Assembly: GCA_014523665.1 (NCBI GenBank)
Contig: JAATVR010000023.1
Span: 1 to 10,226 of the forward strand
DNA length: 10,226 nucleotides
DNA from: Nitrososphaerales archaeon TH526
GTDB taxonomy: Archaea; Thermoproteota; Nitrososphaeria; Nitrososphaerales; Nitrososphaeraceae
Reading direction: 5' to 3'
A program made the position numbers and the translations under genes. Below the pieces are notes generated by a model that was given only the letters and a program-made list of their open reading frames with translations, did not search any database and was not told the origin of the DNA. This document shows, piece by piece, positions 1 to 6,109 of this stretch. Within the stretch, counting starts at the first letter, position 1. Every line of letters begins with the position of its first letter.

Positions 1-217
1 AAGATCTTTTACTTTAGTTTTTTGAGAGATTACTTTGAAACTATTTTCAGAATCTAATCCCCTTTCAATATCGTCTATTCTATGCGCACAAATATTGGTA
101 AGTAGTAATAAAAATGGACTCTTCATCTTTGTCCATATTTTTATTAGCACGAAGATATGAGGATACCAATTGATATTTCCATGATAAAATGTATACAATG
201 TAAAGATATATAGCCAT
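1..217 (-). pseudogene. Frameshifted membrane-anchored protein, partial at left edge
   Basis: Two minus-strand frames join into one coherent product. The first starts at ATG 215-217 and runs to a TAG at 80-82 (45 codons). It has a hydrophobic N-terminal segment (MAIYLYIVYIL) and then a polar stretch ending DKDEESIFITTYQ. The second frame is open from about 222 to the window edge, and its coding-like part is NICAHRIDDIERGLDSENSF onward. Moving from the first to the second near position 90 would restore one protein: a membrane anchor followed by a soluble charged domain. I do not recognise the family. The overlap of two plausible frames suggests a single indel, either decay or a sequencing error. 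The gene continues beyond the window, so its length is unknown. Being minus-strand coding is an inference from amino-acid composition only. Confidence 0.35.
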
Positions 218-360
218 AACTAAGGACAGTATTGTATTAATCAGCAACGAGTTTATTGCTCAATCATCCACAACTATTCTTGTCGATTTCACATCTAGAG
301 GGCATTTGTAATATTCTTAACCAAGTTTCTGTGATATTGGACAAGGAACTCGTGAACCAC

Positions 361-872
361 TCATTTTAGAAATAAACCAATATCCATGGATTTGTAAGTA
401 CATAGGAATAGCACTCTTGCTAACTTTGTATATGAATAGTAAAGTGTGATTGGTTTAGAATATAGCGATGCTTGTTTTGAGGATCTGTAAAGTTCAATGG
501 CCTGCTTTGTGAGCAAAACTATTTCATTAGCGCTCTTTTTTACATTTTCAAGTCAAGAATTTCATGGAATTCAATATCCTTCAGTCCTGATGCATTATTG
601 CAACTGTGTAGTACTTTCTTTCTATTTATCCTATCAATGTACTTTCCGAAGTCATGGAAATCTGTCTTAATTCGCTCCTTAAGTAAATATAATGTGAACT
701 GGATATTCGTCAGTTGCTCGATGTAATTCCAAACATCCTCTTCAGGATTCGATGATAAGATTAATGTGGGAACAGGGGGAATATGAGACAGGTTGACGAG
801 AGTTTTTATCCAATTACATTTAAGCCTTTTACCATCATCAATAAGGTTGGATGACTGATTTAACTTATCACT
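361..872 (-). pseudogene. YaaC-like protein remnant (two frames, no start)
   Basis: A 110-codon minus-strand frame (872-543, stop 540-542) contains SNPEEDVWNYIEQLTNIQF and then LYLLKERIKTDF, ending EFHEILDLKM. The next frame (540-364, stop 361-363) contains KQAIELYRS, SKPITLYYSYTKLARVLFL. The first frame resembles the N-terminal part of YaaC-family proteins (a P/W-containing start, then helices). The second resembles the family's conserved Lys-Pro, Leu-Tyr-Tyr, Lys-Leu-Ala helix segment. The two are contiguous but out of phase. Neither has a usable ATG, GTG or TTG at its beginning; the upstream stop is at 873-875. YaaC proteins are usually over 300 residues, so at least the C-terminal half is missing or further scrambled (short coherent bits continue to about 258). 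The function of the family is not well defined. Strand and coding nature are fairly clear; the family name is from memory of the motif. Confidence 0.5.
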
Positions 873-964
873 TCAATTCCACTACTTCATTTTGTTAATA
901 TTAATAGCAATCTAAATGTAAGCCCCGAATGTGTATTCTATTAAGGCTTACCGATAGCTCATAT

Positions 965-1269
965 TCAGTAATACCTCAACTCTTCTGTTGTCACTAGATC
1001 CTTAATCAAGTATATAGACCCGGTTTTCTCTCAAATAATCTTTAATGAATTCGCTTACTTCTTGTGTTGTGTTGCTTCCTGTATTTCTGGGAGAGGGTCA
1101 ATCAATCGAATTGGAATTGGGATGAAGTAGAATGCGAAGCTCCCGGCGAAAGTGGTGGAAAGAAAAATGAAAGGCTATGCCGATTTTCACTCTATGTTCT
1201 TTCCGAATTCGACGCAAGAAAGGATAGGATGAGTTCCAAGAACAACATTCCAAACACCAAAAACCACAT
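965..1269 (-). pseudogene. Small membrane protein gene, broken by several frameshifts
   Basis: Consecutive minus-strand frames read as pieces of one protein of about 100 residues. The first piece begins at ATG 1267-1269 with a hydrophobic helix (MWFLVFGMLFLELILSFLA) and stops at 1192-1194. The second (1174-1058, stop 1055-1057) begins FIFLSTTFAGSFAFYF and continues IPIPIRLIDPLPEIQ. The third and fourth carry SEFIKDYLRE and then KTGSIYLIKDLVTTEELRYY before a TGA at 965-967. The pieces lie in order and on one strand but need at least three frame changes. The product would have had two or more membrane segments and a short charged tail. I do not recognise a family. A plus-strand frame at 1064-1288 covers the same DNA and is less convincing. 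Confidence 0.35.
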
Positions 1270-1328
1270 GCTTATAACTGTTAAATGAATGTCTACGTTC
1301 CGTCAGTGGTAACGTCGAATGATAGCAG

Positions 1329-1433
1329 TCAACGCAATCGATTTACTGATGGAATTTTCTTGCCTGAATCTGACACATGGTAATCGTAATCGTCGAATTC
1401 TATTAGATCATAGCACCATTTACATGAAGCCAT
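1329..1433 (-). CDS. Tiny CxxC zinc-ribbon-like protein, possibly truncated
   Basis: A 34-codon frame starts at ATG 1431-1433 and reads MASCKWCYDLIEFDD, then a short linker with SGKKIPS. The Cys4-x2-Cys7 pair followed by an Ile-x-Phe and a Ser-Gly-Lys-Lys-Ile-Pro segment resembles the small zinc-binding modules common in thaumarchaeal proteins, in which a second metal-binding pair follows the IP segment. Here the frame stops (1329-1331) before any second pair. Another frame just downstream encodes CVDC, so an indel may have removed the second half. Function is unknown. The motif is visible in the sequence; that it is a real gene is an inference. Confidence 0.3.
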   Translation of the reverse strand: MASCKWCYDLIEFDDYDYHVSDSGKKIPSVNRLR

Positions 1434-1567
1434 GTTTATTGTATCCTCTTATCTTCATAAGACATGAAACTAGATCAGTTGGTTCCTTTACAGTAGTAGC
1501 AGCCCAGGGAACACAAAATTTTGCTTCGGAAGTAGCCAGCGACATATTGGAATCATTAAACACATCA

Positions 1568-2134
1568 TCAAAAGATTCTTTGGGCCTCAGTATCAGCACA
1601 GTGAGAGATATATTTTGGGTTCTTGATATGCTCCATTAATTGAATATAGTCTAAATGCCACTTCTGTCTGTCTTCCTGTTCTTGTTTGAGTTTGAGTTTG
1701 AGTTTGAGTTCCTCATCTCTTTCCTGCCCCTCTTCTTCCTCTACCACTTCTGCTTCCTTGATCGGATTGCCTAATCCGTCAACCAGGTTACCCCTCGAAT
1801 CATGACAGATCGACCCATATCCAACTTCCTCATTTAACCATCCATCTTGCCGCCTTTTTGCCTCGAGCCTTCTCTTTTTGCGTTCAAATTCATACCGATA
1901 ATATGGAAGCTCCATGTATGTCAATGTCTGATCGAAGTCGTCTGGGAAGTATTCTAACCTAGAAGGCAGTTGCCCACGAATCTGAATCCAGTCCTCTAAC
2001 GCGATTACTGGTCTACTCTTCCAATGGCTTAAACCTGTCCTGTTATTACTGGAAGGAACATGAGAAGTAGGAAGAAGAGGTTCCAGTCTATTAAGTCTTT
2101 TTGCTAAGTTAGCGATTGATCTCTCGAGATTCAA
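1568..2134 (-). CDS. Hypothetical charged protein, second gene of an HTH-led pair
   Basis: This 188-residue protein starts at ATG 2132-2134, inside the end of the upstream helix-turn-helix gene; the two overlap by 26 bases in different frames, so they are probably cotranscribed and translationally coupled. Residues 43-72 carry an aromatic, acidic segment (EDWIQIRGQLPSRLEYFPDD). Residues 85-96 are basic (ERKKRRLEAKRR). Residues 127-158 are a highly charged stretch, likely helical or coiled coil, that includes an alternating Leu-Lys run at 143-150 encoded by a six-base tandem repeat. No catalytic motif, membrane segment or signal peptide is visible and I do not recognise the family. As the partner of a terminase-small-subunit-like HTH protein it may belong to an integrated element, but that is only context. 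Confidence 0.6.
   Translation of the reverse strand: MNLERSIANLAKRLNRLEPLLPTSHVPSSNNRTGLSHWKSRPVIALEDWIQIRGQLPSRLEYFPDDFDQTLTYMELPYYRYEFERKKRRLEAKRRQDGWLNEEVGYGSICHDSRGNLVDGLGNPIKEAEVVEEEEGQERDEELKLKLKLKQEQEDRQKWHLDYIQLMEHIKNPKYISHCADTEAQRIF
1684..1710. repeat. Six-base tandem repeat (gtttga), 4.5 copies, inside a gene
   Basis: Four perfect copies of gtttga plus gtt lie within the 188-residue minus-strand gene and encode alternating Leu-Lys. Because the unit is six bases, slippage would change protein length by two residues without breaking the frame. Confidence 0.9.
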
Positions 2135-2528
2135 TGTTTGCTAATCTCTCCTCCATCGATTTTACTTGCATAATAGTCGGTCCTTCCCTGAATAATGCAA
2201 ACTTTGCTTCATTACATTCCATTATTAGCTTCAAAGCTAAAAGTTTGTCTCTTGTCGTAAGATTGTTTACCCCATTAAAAATATCCCAGCCTCTCCTTTT
2301 TACCTCTTCAATTCCATCAAGGCATTGCTTGTAACAATAAGCTAAGTTAGATTTGGCCAGGTCGTAGACAAATTGCTGTGACATCTTCTTGAGCACTTTA
2401 ACATCTCTGCTAATAGTAGATTGATCTACTTTCAGTTTCTTTGCTATTTCTGTTTCAGACATTGATTGTGCAAGCAAAGAAGCTACTCTTCTTCGACGAT
2501 CTTCGATTTTGTATTTATGCACAACCAA
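2109..2528 (-). CDS. Helix-turn-helix protein, terminase-small-subunit-like
   Basis: A 139-residue protein starting at ATG 2526-2528. Residues 10-20 form a basic helix, and residues 23-48 are a clear helix-turn-helix (MSETEIAKKLKVDQSTISRD followed by a Val-Lys-Val-Leu-Lys helix) of the resolvase/terminase-small-subunit HTH type. The C-terminal part (about 50-139) is predicted all-helical with an aromatic, Lys/Glu-rich stretch (YCYKQCLDGIEEVKRRGWDI), then TTRDKLLALKLIMECNEAKF. That segment resembles the 'aggregate, then count residues per cell' helices seen in phage and archaeal element HTH proteins. It most likely binds DNA. A TATA-like box about 40 bases upstream fits a transcript starting near 2545 that also covers the overlapping 188-aa gene. 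It could be a regulator or part of a decayed provirus; the flanks show no capsid, portal or integrase gene. Confidence 0.75.
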   Translation of the reverse strand: MVVHKYKIEDRRRRVASLLAQSMSETEIAKKLKVDQSTISRDVKVLKKMSQQFVYDLAKSNLAYCYKQCLDGIEEVKRRGWDIFNGVNNLTTRDKLLALKLIMECNEAKFALFREGPTIMQVKSMEERLANIESREINR

Positions 2529-2565
2529 GTTTAGAATATGCAGGTTTTATTATGTGAATGAAGAA

Positions 2566-2576
2566 TTTATATATTA
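2566..2576 (-). promoter_or_regulatory. TATA box for the HTH gene pair
   Basis: On the minus strand this reads taatatataaa, a good archaeal TATA box. Its centre is about 43 bases upstream of the ATG at 2528, which places the transcript start near 2545 and leaves a leader of about 17 bases. Confidence 0.5.
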
Positions 2577-2721
2577 CATACAATAGGACAAGAGTAGTTA
2601 CCGAATCTAATCTTAACATTTATGTCTACCGTCTTTAAATTGAATTTTGTATGTAGTAAATTATAATCATATTTGAAAGTCTTTGGAGTTGACTAGAAAT
2701 ACGACATTTATACTTCGGTAA

Positions 2722-3110
2722 AGTTACGCAGTAAGACAGCAAGAACCGTTTTGTCGAGTAACTTGCGCGATTCAGCATCCTGATCAGGCGTATACGATTG
2801 GGAATGAAATATCATTCCCATTATCTGATTTTGCTATAGCTGATATTACTACTGCGAATGCTAATGTATTTTATGAATTGGGTATACGGCATGCGATAAG
2901 AGCCTATAGTACTGTGCTAATTTGTTCAAAGAGTAAGAATCAGCTTCCCTTCGATGTAAGAATGTCGAGGGTCATATATTACTCTATAGGAAATGATGAA
3001 TACCAGATATTGAAAAGATAAAAAAAGATCTCGCTCAATTTTGGAAATAAAGAATTCAAATCATAGGTTCACAGATAGTCCAATGCCAGAGTATTATTCC
3101 GGACATCAAT
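2722..3110 (+). pseudogene. TRAFs-binding/DUF4071-like domain remnant
   Basis: A frame open from 2722 to a TAA at 3019-3021 (99 codons, no start codon) carries DFAIADITTANANVFYELG, then IRHAIRAYSTVLI and LPFDV. This is the hallmark of the N-terminal domain of DUF4071 (MAP3K TRAFs-binding) proteins and, more loosely, of deoxyribosyltransferase-like sensor domains: D-x-x-I-A-D-x-T-x-x-N-x-N-V-F-Y-E-L-G, then PFD. Downstream bits continue in other frames: KIKKDLAQFW before a stop at 3048-3050, TDSPM at 3071-3085, and PDIN at 3099-3110. These match the order of segments I remember for the family, so the gene has taken several indels. The expected start (a methionine-proline-phenylalanine strand about 70 residues before the motif) is missing. 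Such domains occur in bacterial conflict and signalling proteins. A TATA-like atttatac at 2706-2713 may be the relic promoter. Confidence 0.6.
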
Positions 3111-3172
3111 GAAACGACAATCACTGTCAGACACAAATTTCCACACAATTAGACAAATCATTAAAGATTTGA

Positions 3173-3319
3173 ACGTTCATTAAAAAGAAAGCATGCTCAA
3201 ATGACTTCTGTATCAGCTATTCTTCCAAAGATGTAAAGACTGCTGAAAATATTCAAGAATATTTATCGCTTAACGGTTTTGATATATGGCGAGATAAAAT
3301 CAAAAATATGTCAGAGTGA
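3173..3319 (+). pseudogene. TIR domain remnant (N-terminal half)
   Basis: Between stops at 3170-3172 and 3317-3319 the frame reads FCISYSSKDVKTAENIQEYL, then SLNGFDIWRDKIKN. This matches the first strand, first helix and second strand of a TIR domain: the F-I-S-Y-S-x-K-D box, the helix A-x-x-I-x-x-x-L, then G-F-x-I-W-x-D. There is no start codon, and the domain ends before the region that would hold the catalytic glutamate of NAD-cleaving TIRs, so it cannot be functional as it stands. It lies 62 bases after the last recognisable piece of the TRAFs-binding-like remnant, on the same strand. The two may come from one multidomain gene or two neighbouring genes of a prokaryotic immune or signalling locus. 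Confidence 0.6.
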
Positions 3320-3334
3320 TTGCAGCCTTGTGGC

Positions 3335-3490
3335 TTATCGTTGAGTCTCTTCAACGATAACGTCTGAAGGTTTATCTAATCCATATTTCCTAGCTGTATT
3401 GAGTGGGATGATTAGAGTGGCACTCACCTTTCCACTTAGAAAAGTGTGAACCACTCGTTTGCTATATCTTTCAGTTAGATCATATTTCAC
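3335..3490 (-). CDS. AbrB/MazE-like 51-residue DNA-binding protein
   Basis: A short gene starting at GTG 3488-3490 and ending at TAA 3335-3337. The product begins VKYDLTERYSKRVVHTF and continues KVSATLIIPLNTARKYGLDK, then PSDVIVEE. The pattern beta strand, I-P-x-x-x-A-x-x-x-G-L, then V-x-V-E-E is the swapped-hairpin AbrB/SpoVT/MazE fold, a one-domain DNA binder that acts as a dimer. Thaumarchaeal members usually continue a further 10-15 residues after VEE (a G-I-L-I-K-x-L strand). This copy stops at TQR, so it is slightly short and could be damaged. A TATA-like box 31-41 bases upstream fits a leaderless GTG start. The gene is convergent with the TIR remnant, ending 15 bases past that remnant's stop codon. 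It could be a former regulator or antitoxin of that locus, or unrelated. Confidence 0.55.
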   Translation of the reverse strand: MKYDLTERYSKRVVHTFLSGKVSATLIIPLNTARKYGLDKPSDVIVEETQR

Positions 3491-3520
3491 TGTTATTCAA
3501 GGTTTTAAGTAAAAACAGAG

Positions 3521-3530
3521 AAAATATATT
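3521..3530 (-). promoter_or_regulatory. TATA-like box for the AbrB-like gene
   Basis: Minus-strand aatatatttt centred about 35 bases upstream of the GTG at 3490, which puts the transcript start at or a few bases before the start codon. This supports that GTG and a near-leaderless mRNA. Confidence 0.4.
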
Positions 3531-3704
3531 CTGTCGTTATGTAAACACCATACCAAGAGTTGTGTTTTGAAATCGAAGAATGATGTAGATTCATTTGATA
3601 AAGTATTTGCCAAAAAGATCGCAGATAATTTCAGAGACATTAGACAACGGTATATAGAATGAAAGAGAGAGGAAATTGAAGAACAAATTTCAACAATAGT
3701 TCTT

Positions 3705-4742
3705 GTGTATGGTTCATGGGGAGGTGTATTTCCGAATCAAATTGCGAAGATATTGAGTATGGACAAATCCAACATTATACCTTATACCAAAAGCTTAGAG
3801 AAAAAGGGAGAGATAAAAAGAAAGAATCTGCAATCCTCGTACTTTCCAACTGATGAATCATATCACGACTATTTGCTCGAAGCATATCTTTTTGGTGAGA
3901 GCTCCAGAAGGCTGCTCAAGAAAACCAAGAAAAGGCTTATCCTAGTTAATGAAGATAATCAAACACCATCAAGGTTTGACACATATAAAAAATATTATGA
4001 ACCAAAGTTTACAAAAGATGATTATCTAGAAAGTGCTCTTTTTGAATTTTCAAATAGGATTGGGGCAATTATTATTAGAGCAATAATTGAAGCAACAAAA
4101 ACGTCTTATCGTAACACCAAATTGATCATGAAGTCAATGGACACACAGAATTCTGTTACACAGGCGTACATGAATAAGATCGTATCCCCCCTAATCCCCT
4201 ATTTGATTCCTATTTTTAAAGAACTTATTAGAAATATACCTAAATTTCATGGCGAGTTTTACGAACAGACTGGCCAGAATAAATATTCATGGAAATGTCC
4301 TCATTGTGAACTGTATGAAGAAGACTCGGACCTCAATAAGCTTACTCAATTTGTGACTATTCACGAGAGTAAAACAGGTCATAAATATGAAGAGCAGTAT
4401 ATCTTTGACAATCGACAATTTAGTTTAAAGAAAAATGAGAGAGGAAACTTTCTTTTTTCTGACAACATTACTTTACAACTTCGAAATTCCTTTACTAATG
4501 TATATCCCCTTCTTGGATACGAATTTAATAGAATAATTGAAAATATGCCAAATAGTAAGGAATCATACAAAAAGTTCATTGAACTTCTTTACAAGAAATG
4601 GGATAGACAGAAAAAATGTGATCATGACTTAAACCCAGTAGAATCACTTCATGGATTCGTTAGTGTGTGTTCTAAATGTGAATATACCAAAACAGTAAAG
4701 AATAAGAGAACATCAGGACAACCAAAAAAACGGTCTAAATAA
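3705..4742 (+). CDS. Winged-helix protein with two zinc-binding modules
   Basis: A 345-residue protein from GTG 3705. Residues 8-40 (VFPNQIAKILSMDKSNIIPY and a following K-S-L-E-K-K-G-E-I-K-R) form a winged helix-turn-helix recognition unit of the MarR/ArsR kind. Residues 198-226 hold Cys198-x2-Cys201 and His220-x5-His226, a C2H2-type zinc site. Residues 305-325 hold Cys305, His307, Cys322 and Cys325, a second zinc site, before a basic tail (KNKRTSGQPKKRSK). It is probably a DNA-binding regulator; I do not recognise a named family. The start is uncertain: the helix that should precede the winged motif (EEIEEQISTIVL) lies upstream of the GTG in the same frame, and the frame continues to 3513 apart from one TGA at 3660-3662. 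A TATA-like tatata at 3651-3656 would give a transcript beginning near 3678, consistent with GTG 3705. Confidence 0.7.
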   Translation: MYGSWGGVFPNQIAKILSMDKSNIIPYTKSLEKKGEIKRKNLQSSYFPTDESYHDYLLEAYLFGESSRRLLKKTKKRLILVNEDNQTPSRFDTYKKYYEPKFTKDDYLESALFEFSNRIGAIIIRAIIEATKTSYRNTKLIMKSMDTQNSVTQAYMNKIVSPLIPYLIPIFKELIRNIPKFHGEFYEQTGQNKYSWKCPHCELYEEDSDLNKLTQFVTIHESKTGHKYEEQYIFDNRQFSLKKNERGNFLFSDNITLQLRNSFTNVYPLLGYEFNRIIENMPNSKESYKKFIELLYKKWDRQKKCDHDLNPVESLHGFVSVCSKCEYTKTVKNKRTSGQPKKRSK

Positions 4743-5041
4743 ATGAATTCTTATTATTTCAAAGGTGTAAGTTTCCGAAGGAAATATTGCATGTCTTGTC
4801 AAGAATATTCCAAGGTTTTAATGCACTCTGATATATGAATACTGCATCATCATAAGATCACAATGACGAGTTACAACTTCAATTCAAACTTCAATTCAAA
4901 CCTATCTAATTTACATATTTATCTGGAATGCAAAGCAGTAAATAGCTTTTTAATGGATAATATAACGTTTAGAAGTTTCAGACATCAAATACATTTTCTT
5001 GTCTCTCATTTGTTGGTGAAATATATTCATAAGATACCTAG
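4743..5041. other. No convincing gene; short repeat
   Basis: Between the winged-helix gene and the small minus-strand frames before the dehydrogenase I see no supported gene. A 60-codon plus-strand frame at 4863-5045 is Asn/Phe/Ser-rich at its start only because of a 12-base repeat, and has no family look. Short minus-strand frames with coding-like composition (for example MRDKKMYLMSETSKRYIIH) lie around 4960-5030 but are broken by stops, so this may be decayed sequence. Confidence 0.5.
4875..4901. repeat. 12-base direct repeat (aacttcaattca), 2.25 copies
   Basis: The unit aacttcaattca is repeated perfectly and followed by aac. It lies in non-coding DNA and no function is evident. Confidence 0.8.
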
Positions 5042-5099
5042 TTAGGCGGCGGTATTAGGAAGTCGTTCACTCGATAACTCTTCTTGGTTGACATTGTTA

Positions 5100-5249
5100 T
5101 TATTGTCTAATTTGTTTTCCATCGGTCAAGCCTTCCAATGCCTCAATAGCATTGACGCGTCCGTTGGATGTGTAATTATATGCCAGTGGCCGTTGGACTC
5201 TATCATCAATAGCTTTATTTTCAATCATAATGTACTTATCTCTGTCCAT
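5100..5249 (-). CDS. Possible 49-residue remnant gene facing the dehydrogenase
   Basis: From ATG 5247-5249 the minus strand reads MDRDKYIMIENKAIDD, then RPLAYNYTSNGRVNAIEALE and GLTDGKQ, a protein-like composition. An overlapping frame (ATG 5122, stop 5042-5044) reads MENKLDNNNNVNQEELSSER, like a low-complexity C-terminal tail. One frameshift would join them. The start abuts the ATG of the dehydrogenase (overlap 2 bases) and no TATA box lies upstream on this strand. The 5' part and promoter may therefore have been lost when the dehydrogenase arrived. No family recognised; it could also be chance. Confidence 0.22.
   Translation of the reverse strand: MDRDKYIMIENKAIDDRVQRPLAYNYTSNGRVNAIEALEGLTDGKQIRQ
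5213..5221 (+). promoter_or_regulatory. TATA box for the SDR gene
   Basis: ctttatttt centred about 31 bases before ATG 5248. Transcription would begin near 5242, which excludes the earlier in-frame ATG at 5230 and leaves a leader of only a few bases. Confidence 0.5.
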
Positions 5250-5982
5250 GTCGAAAAAATTAGAGAACAGAGTAGCCGTCATTACCGGAGCGACCAGCGG
5301 TATGGCGCTTGCTACCGCTAAATTATTCGTCGAGGAAGGCGCATACGTCTTTGTCACTGGCCGCAACCAAGAAAGACTCAACAAAGCAGTCAAAGAAATC
5401 GGCAAGAATGTCACCGGCGTTCATGGCGATGCTGGCAGTCTTGCAGACCTCGATCGGCTGTTCGAGATGGTCAAAAAGGAGAAGGGCCATATCGACGTCA
5501 TCTTTGCAAGCGCCGGTGTTGCCGAGCTTAATAACCCTCTCGGCTTCATTACCGAGAAAGGCTTCGACGATACGTTTAATGTCAACGTTCGCGGGACCTT
5601 GTTTACCGTGCAAAAGGCTCTGCCGCTTATGAAGGACGGCGGGTCAATAATTTTGAATAGTTCTATTGCAGGAGTGAAAGGATTTCCTGGCACTACGGTC
5701 TATAGCGCTAGCAAAGCAGCAGTACGTTCTTTCGCCCGAACATGGACTGCCGAGCTCAAAGGAAAGATCAGGGTCAATGTCATTAGTCCAGGTACGATAG
5801 ATACTGCCATATTTGATGGTGCTCCTCAAGGAATGAAGGAAGGCTTTGTTTCCATAATCCCAATGGGAAGAATAGGCAAGCCGCGCGAAATTGCAGCCGC
5901 TGCACTCTTTCTGGCATCCGATGAATCTAGTTTCGATACAGGCATCGAGCTGTTCGTCGACGGCGGCACAGCGCAGGTCTAA
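5248..5982 (+). CDS. SDR family NAD(P)-dependent oxidoreductase
   Basis: A complete classical short-chain dehydrogenase of 244 residues, the usual length. It is a cytosolic Rossmann-fold enzyme that oxidises or reduces a hydroxyl/carbonyl on an unidentified substrate. The cofactor loop is at residues 13-20 (TGATSGMA), TGR at 37-39 suggests NADPH preference, Asp61 follows strand 3, and ASAG at 87-90 replaces the usual NNAG. The catalytic set is complete: Asn113 (NVNVRG), Ser139, Tyr152 and Lys156 (YSASK). The tail has PMGR, the G-x-P-x-E-I helix and the ending ELFVDGG. One oddity: the third glycine of TGxxxGxG is alanine (GMA instead of GIG). ATG 5248 is preferred over ATG 5230, because a TATA box at 5213-5221 puts the transcript start between them. 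By hand count, bases 5401-5460 are 60% GC and 5701-5760 are 52%, against 25% for 4381-4440 in the neighbouring gene. This suggests recent acquisition from a bacterium. Confidence 0.96.
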   Translation: MSKKLENRVAVITGATSGMALATAKLFVEEGAYVFVTGRNQERLNKAVKEIGKNVTGVHGDAGSLADLDRLFEMVKKEKGHIDVIFASAGVAELNNPLGFITEKGFDDTFNVNVRGTLFTVQKALPLMKDGGSIILNSSIAGVKGFPGTTVYSASKAAVRSFARTWTAELKGKIRVNVISPGTIDTAIFDGAPQGMKEGFVSIIPMGRIGKPREIAAAALFLASDESSFDTGIELFVDGGTAQV

Positions 5983-6006
5983 ATGAAGGTAGAAGCAAAA
6001 CTTCTT

Positions 6007-6018
6007 TGCCGGCCGGCA
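6007..6018. repeat. 12-bp perfect palindrome after the SDR gene
   Basis: tgccggccggca is its own reverse complement and lies 25 bases past the dehydrogenase stop codon. It is unusually GC-rich for this region and has no loop, so it is not a classical hairpin terminator. It could be a protein site or just part of the transferred segment. Confidence 0.4.
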
Positions 6019-6109
6019 CATATACTGTAATTAGTCATCAGTATCATTAGCCTGTGGAAATCCAATATATTTCCTGTAGCTATTAGCCATACATACTATT
6101 ACCGTGATT

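Noticed and set aside
1064..1288. 74-codon plus-strand frame from GTG
   Set aside because: No recognisable motif, and the minus strand over the same DNA gives a more coherent, membrane-type product in several frames. Not fully excluded.
1420..1545. 41-codon minus-strand frame (MSLATSEAKF...)
   Set aside because: Protein-like composition but overlaps the CxxC frame, has no motif and no promoter; too weak to call.
1319..1639. 106-codon plus-strand frame
   Set aside because: Overlaps the 3' end of the 188-aa minus-strand gene and the CxxC frame; no family features.
2116..2334. 72-codon plus-strand frame
   Set aside because: Antisense shadow of the helix-turn-helix gene.
346..3456. 11-base match gtgaaccactc at 352-362 and 3446-3456
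   Set aside because: Shared by the YaaC-like remnant region and the AbrB-like gene but does not extend; likely chance rather than an element boundary.
4863..5045. 60-codon plus-strand frame
   Set aside because: Its Asn/Phe/Ser start is produced by a 12-base repeat and the rest has no coding character.
5309..6021. Several plus- and minus-strand frames over the SDR gene
   Set aside because: All are out-of-frame or antisense shadows of a complete, motif-verified SDR.
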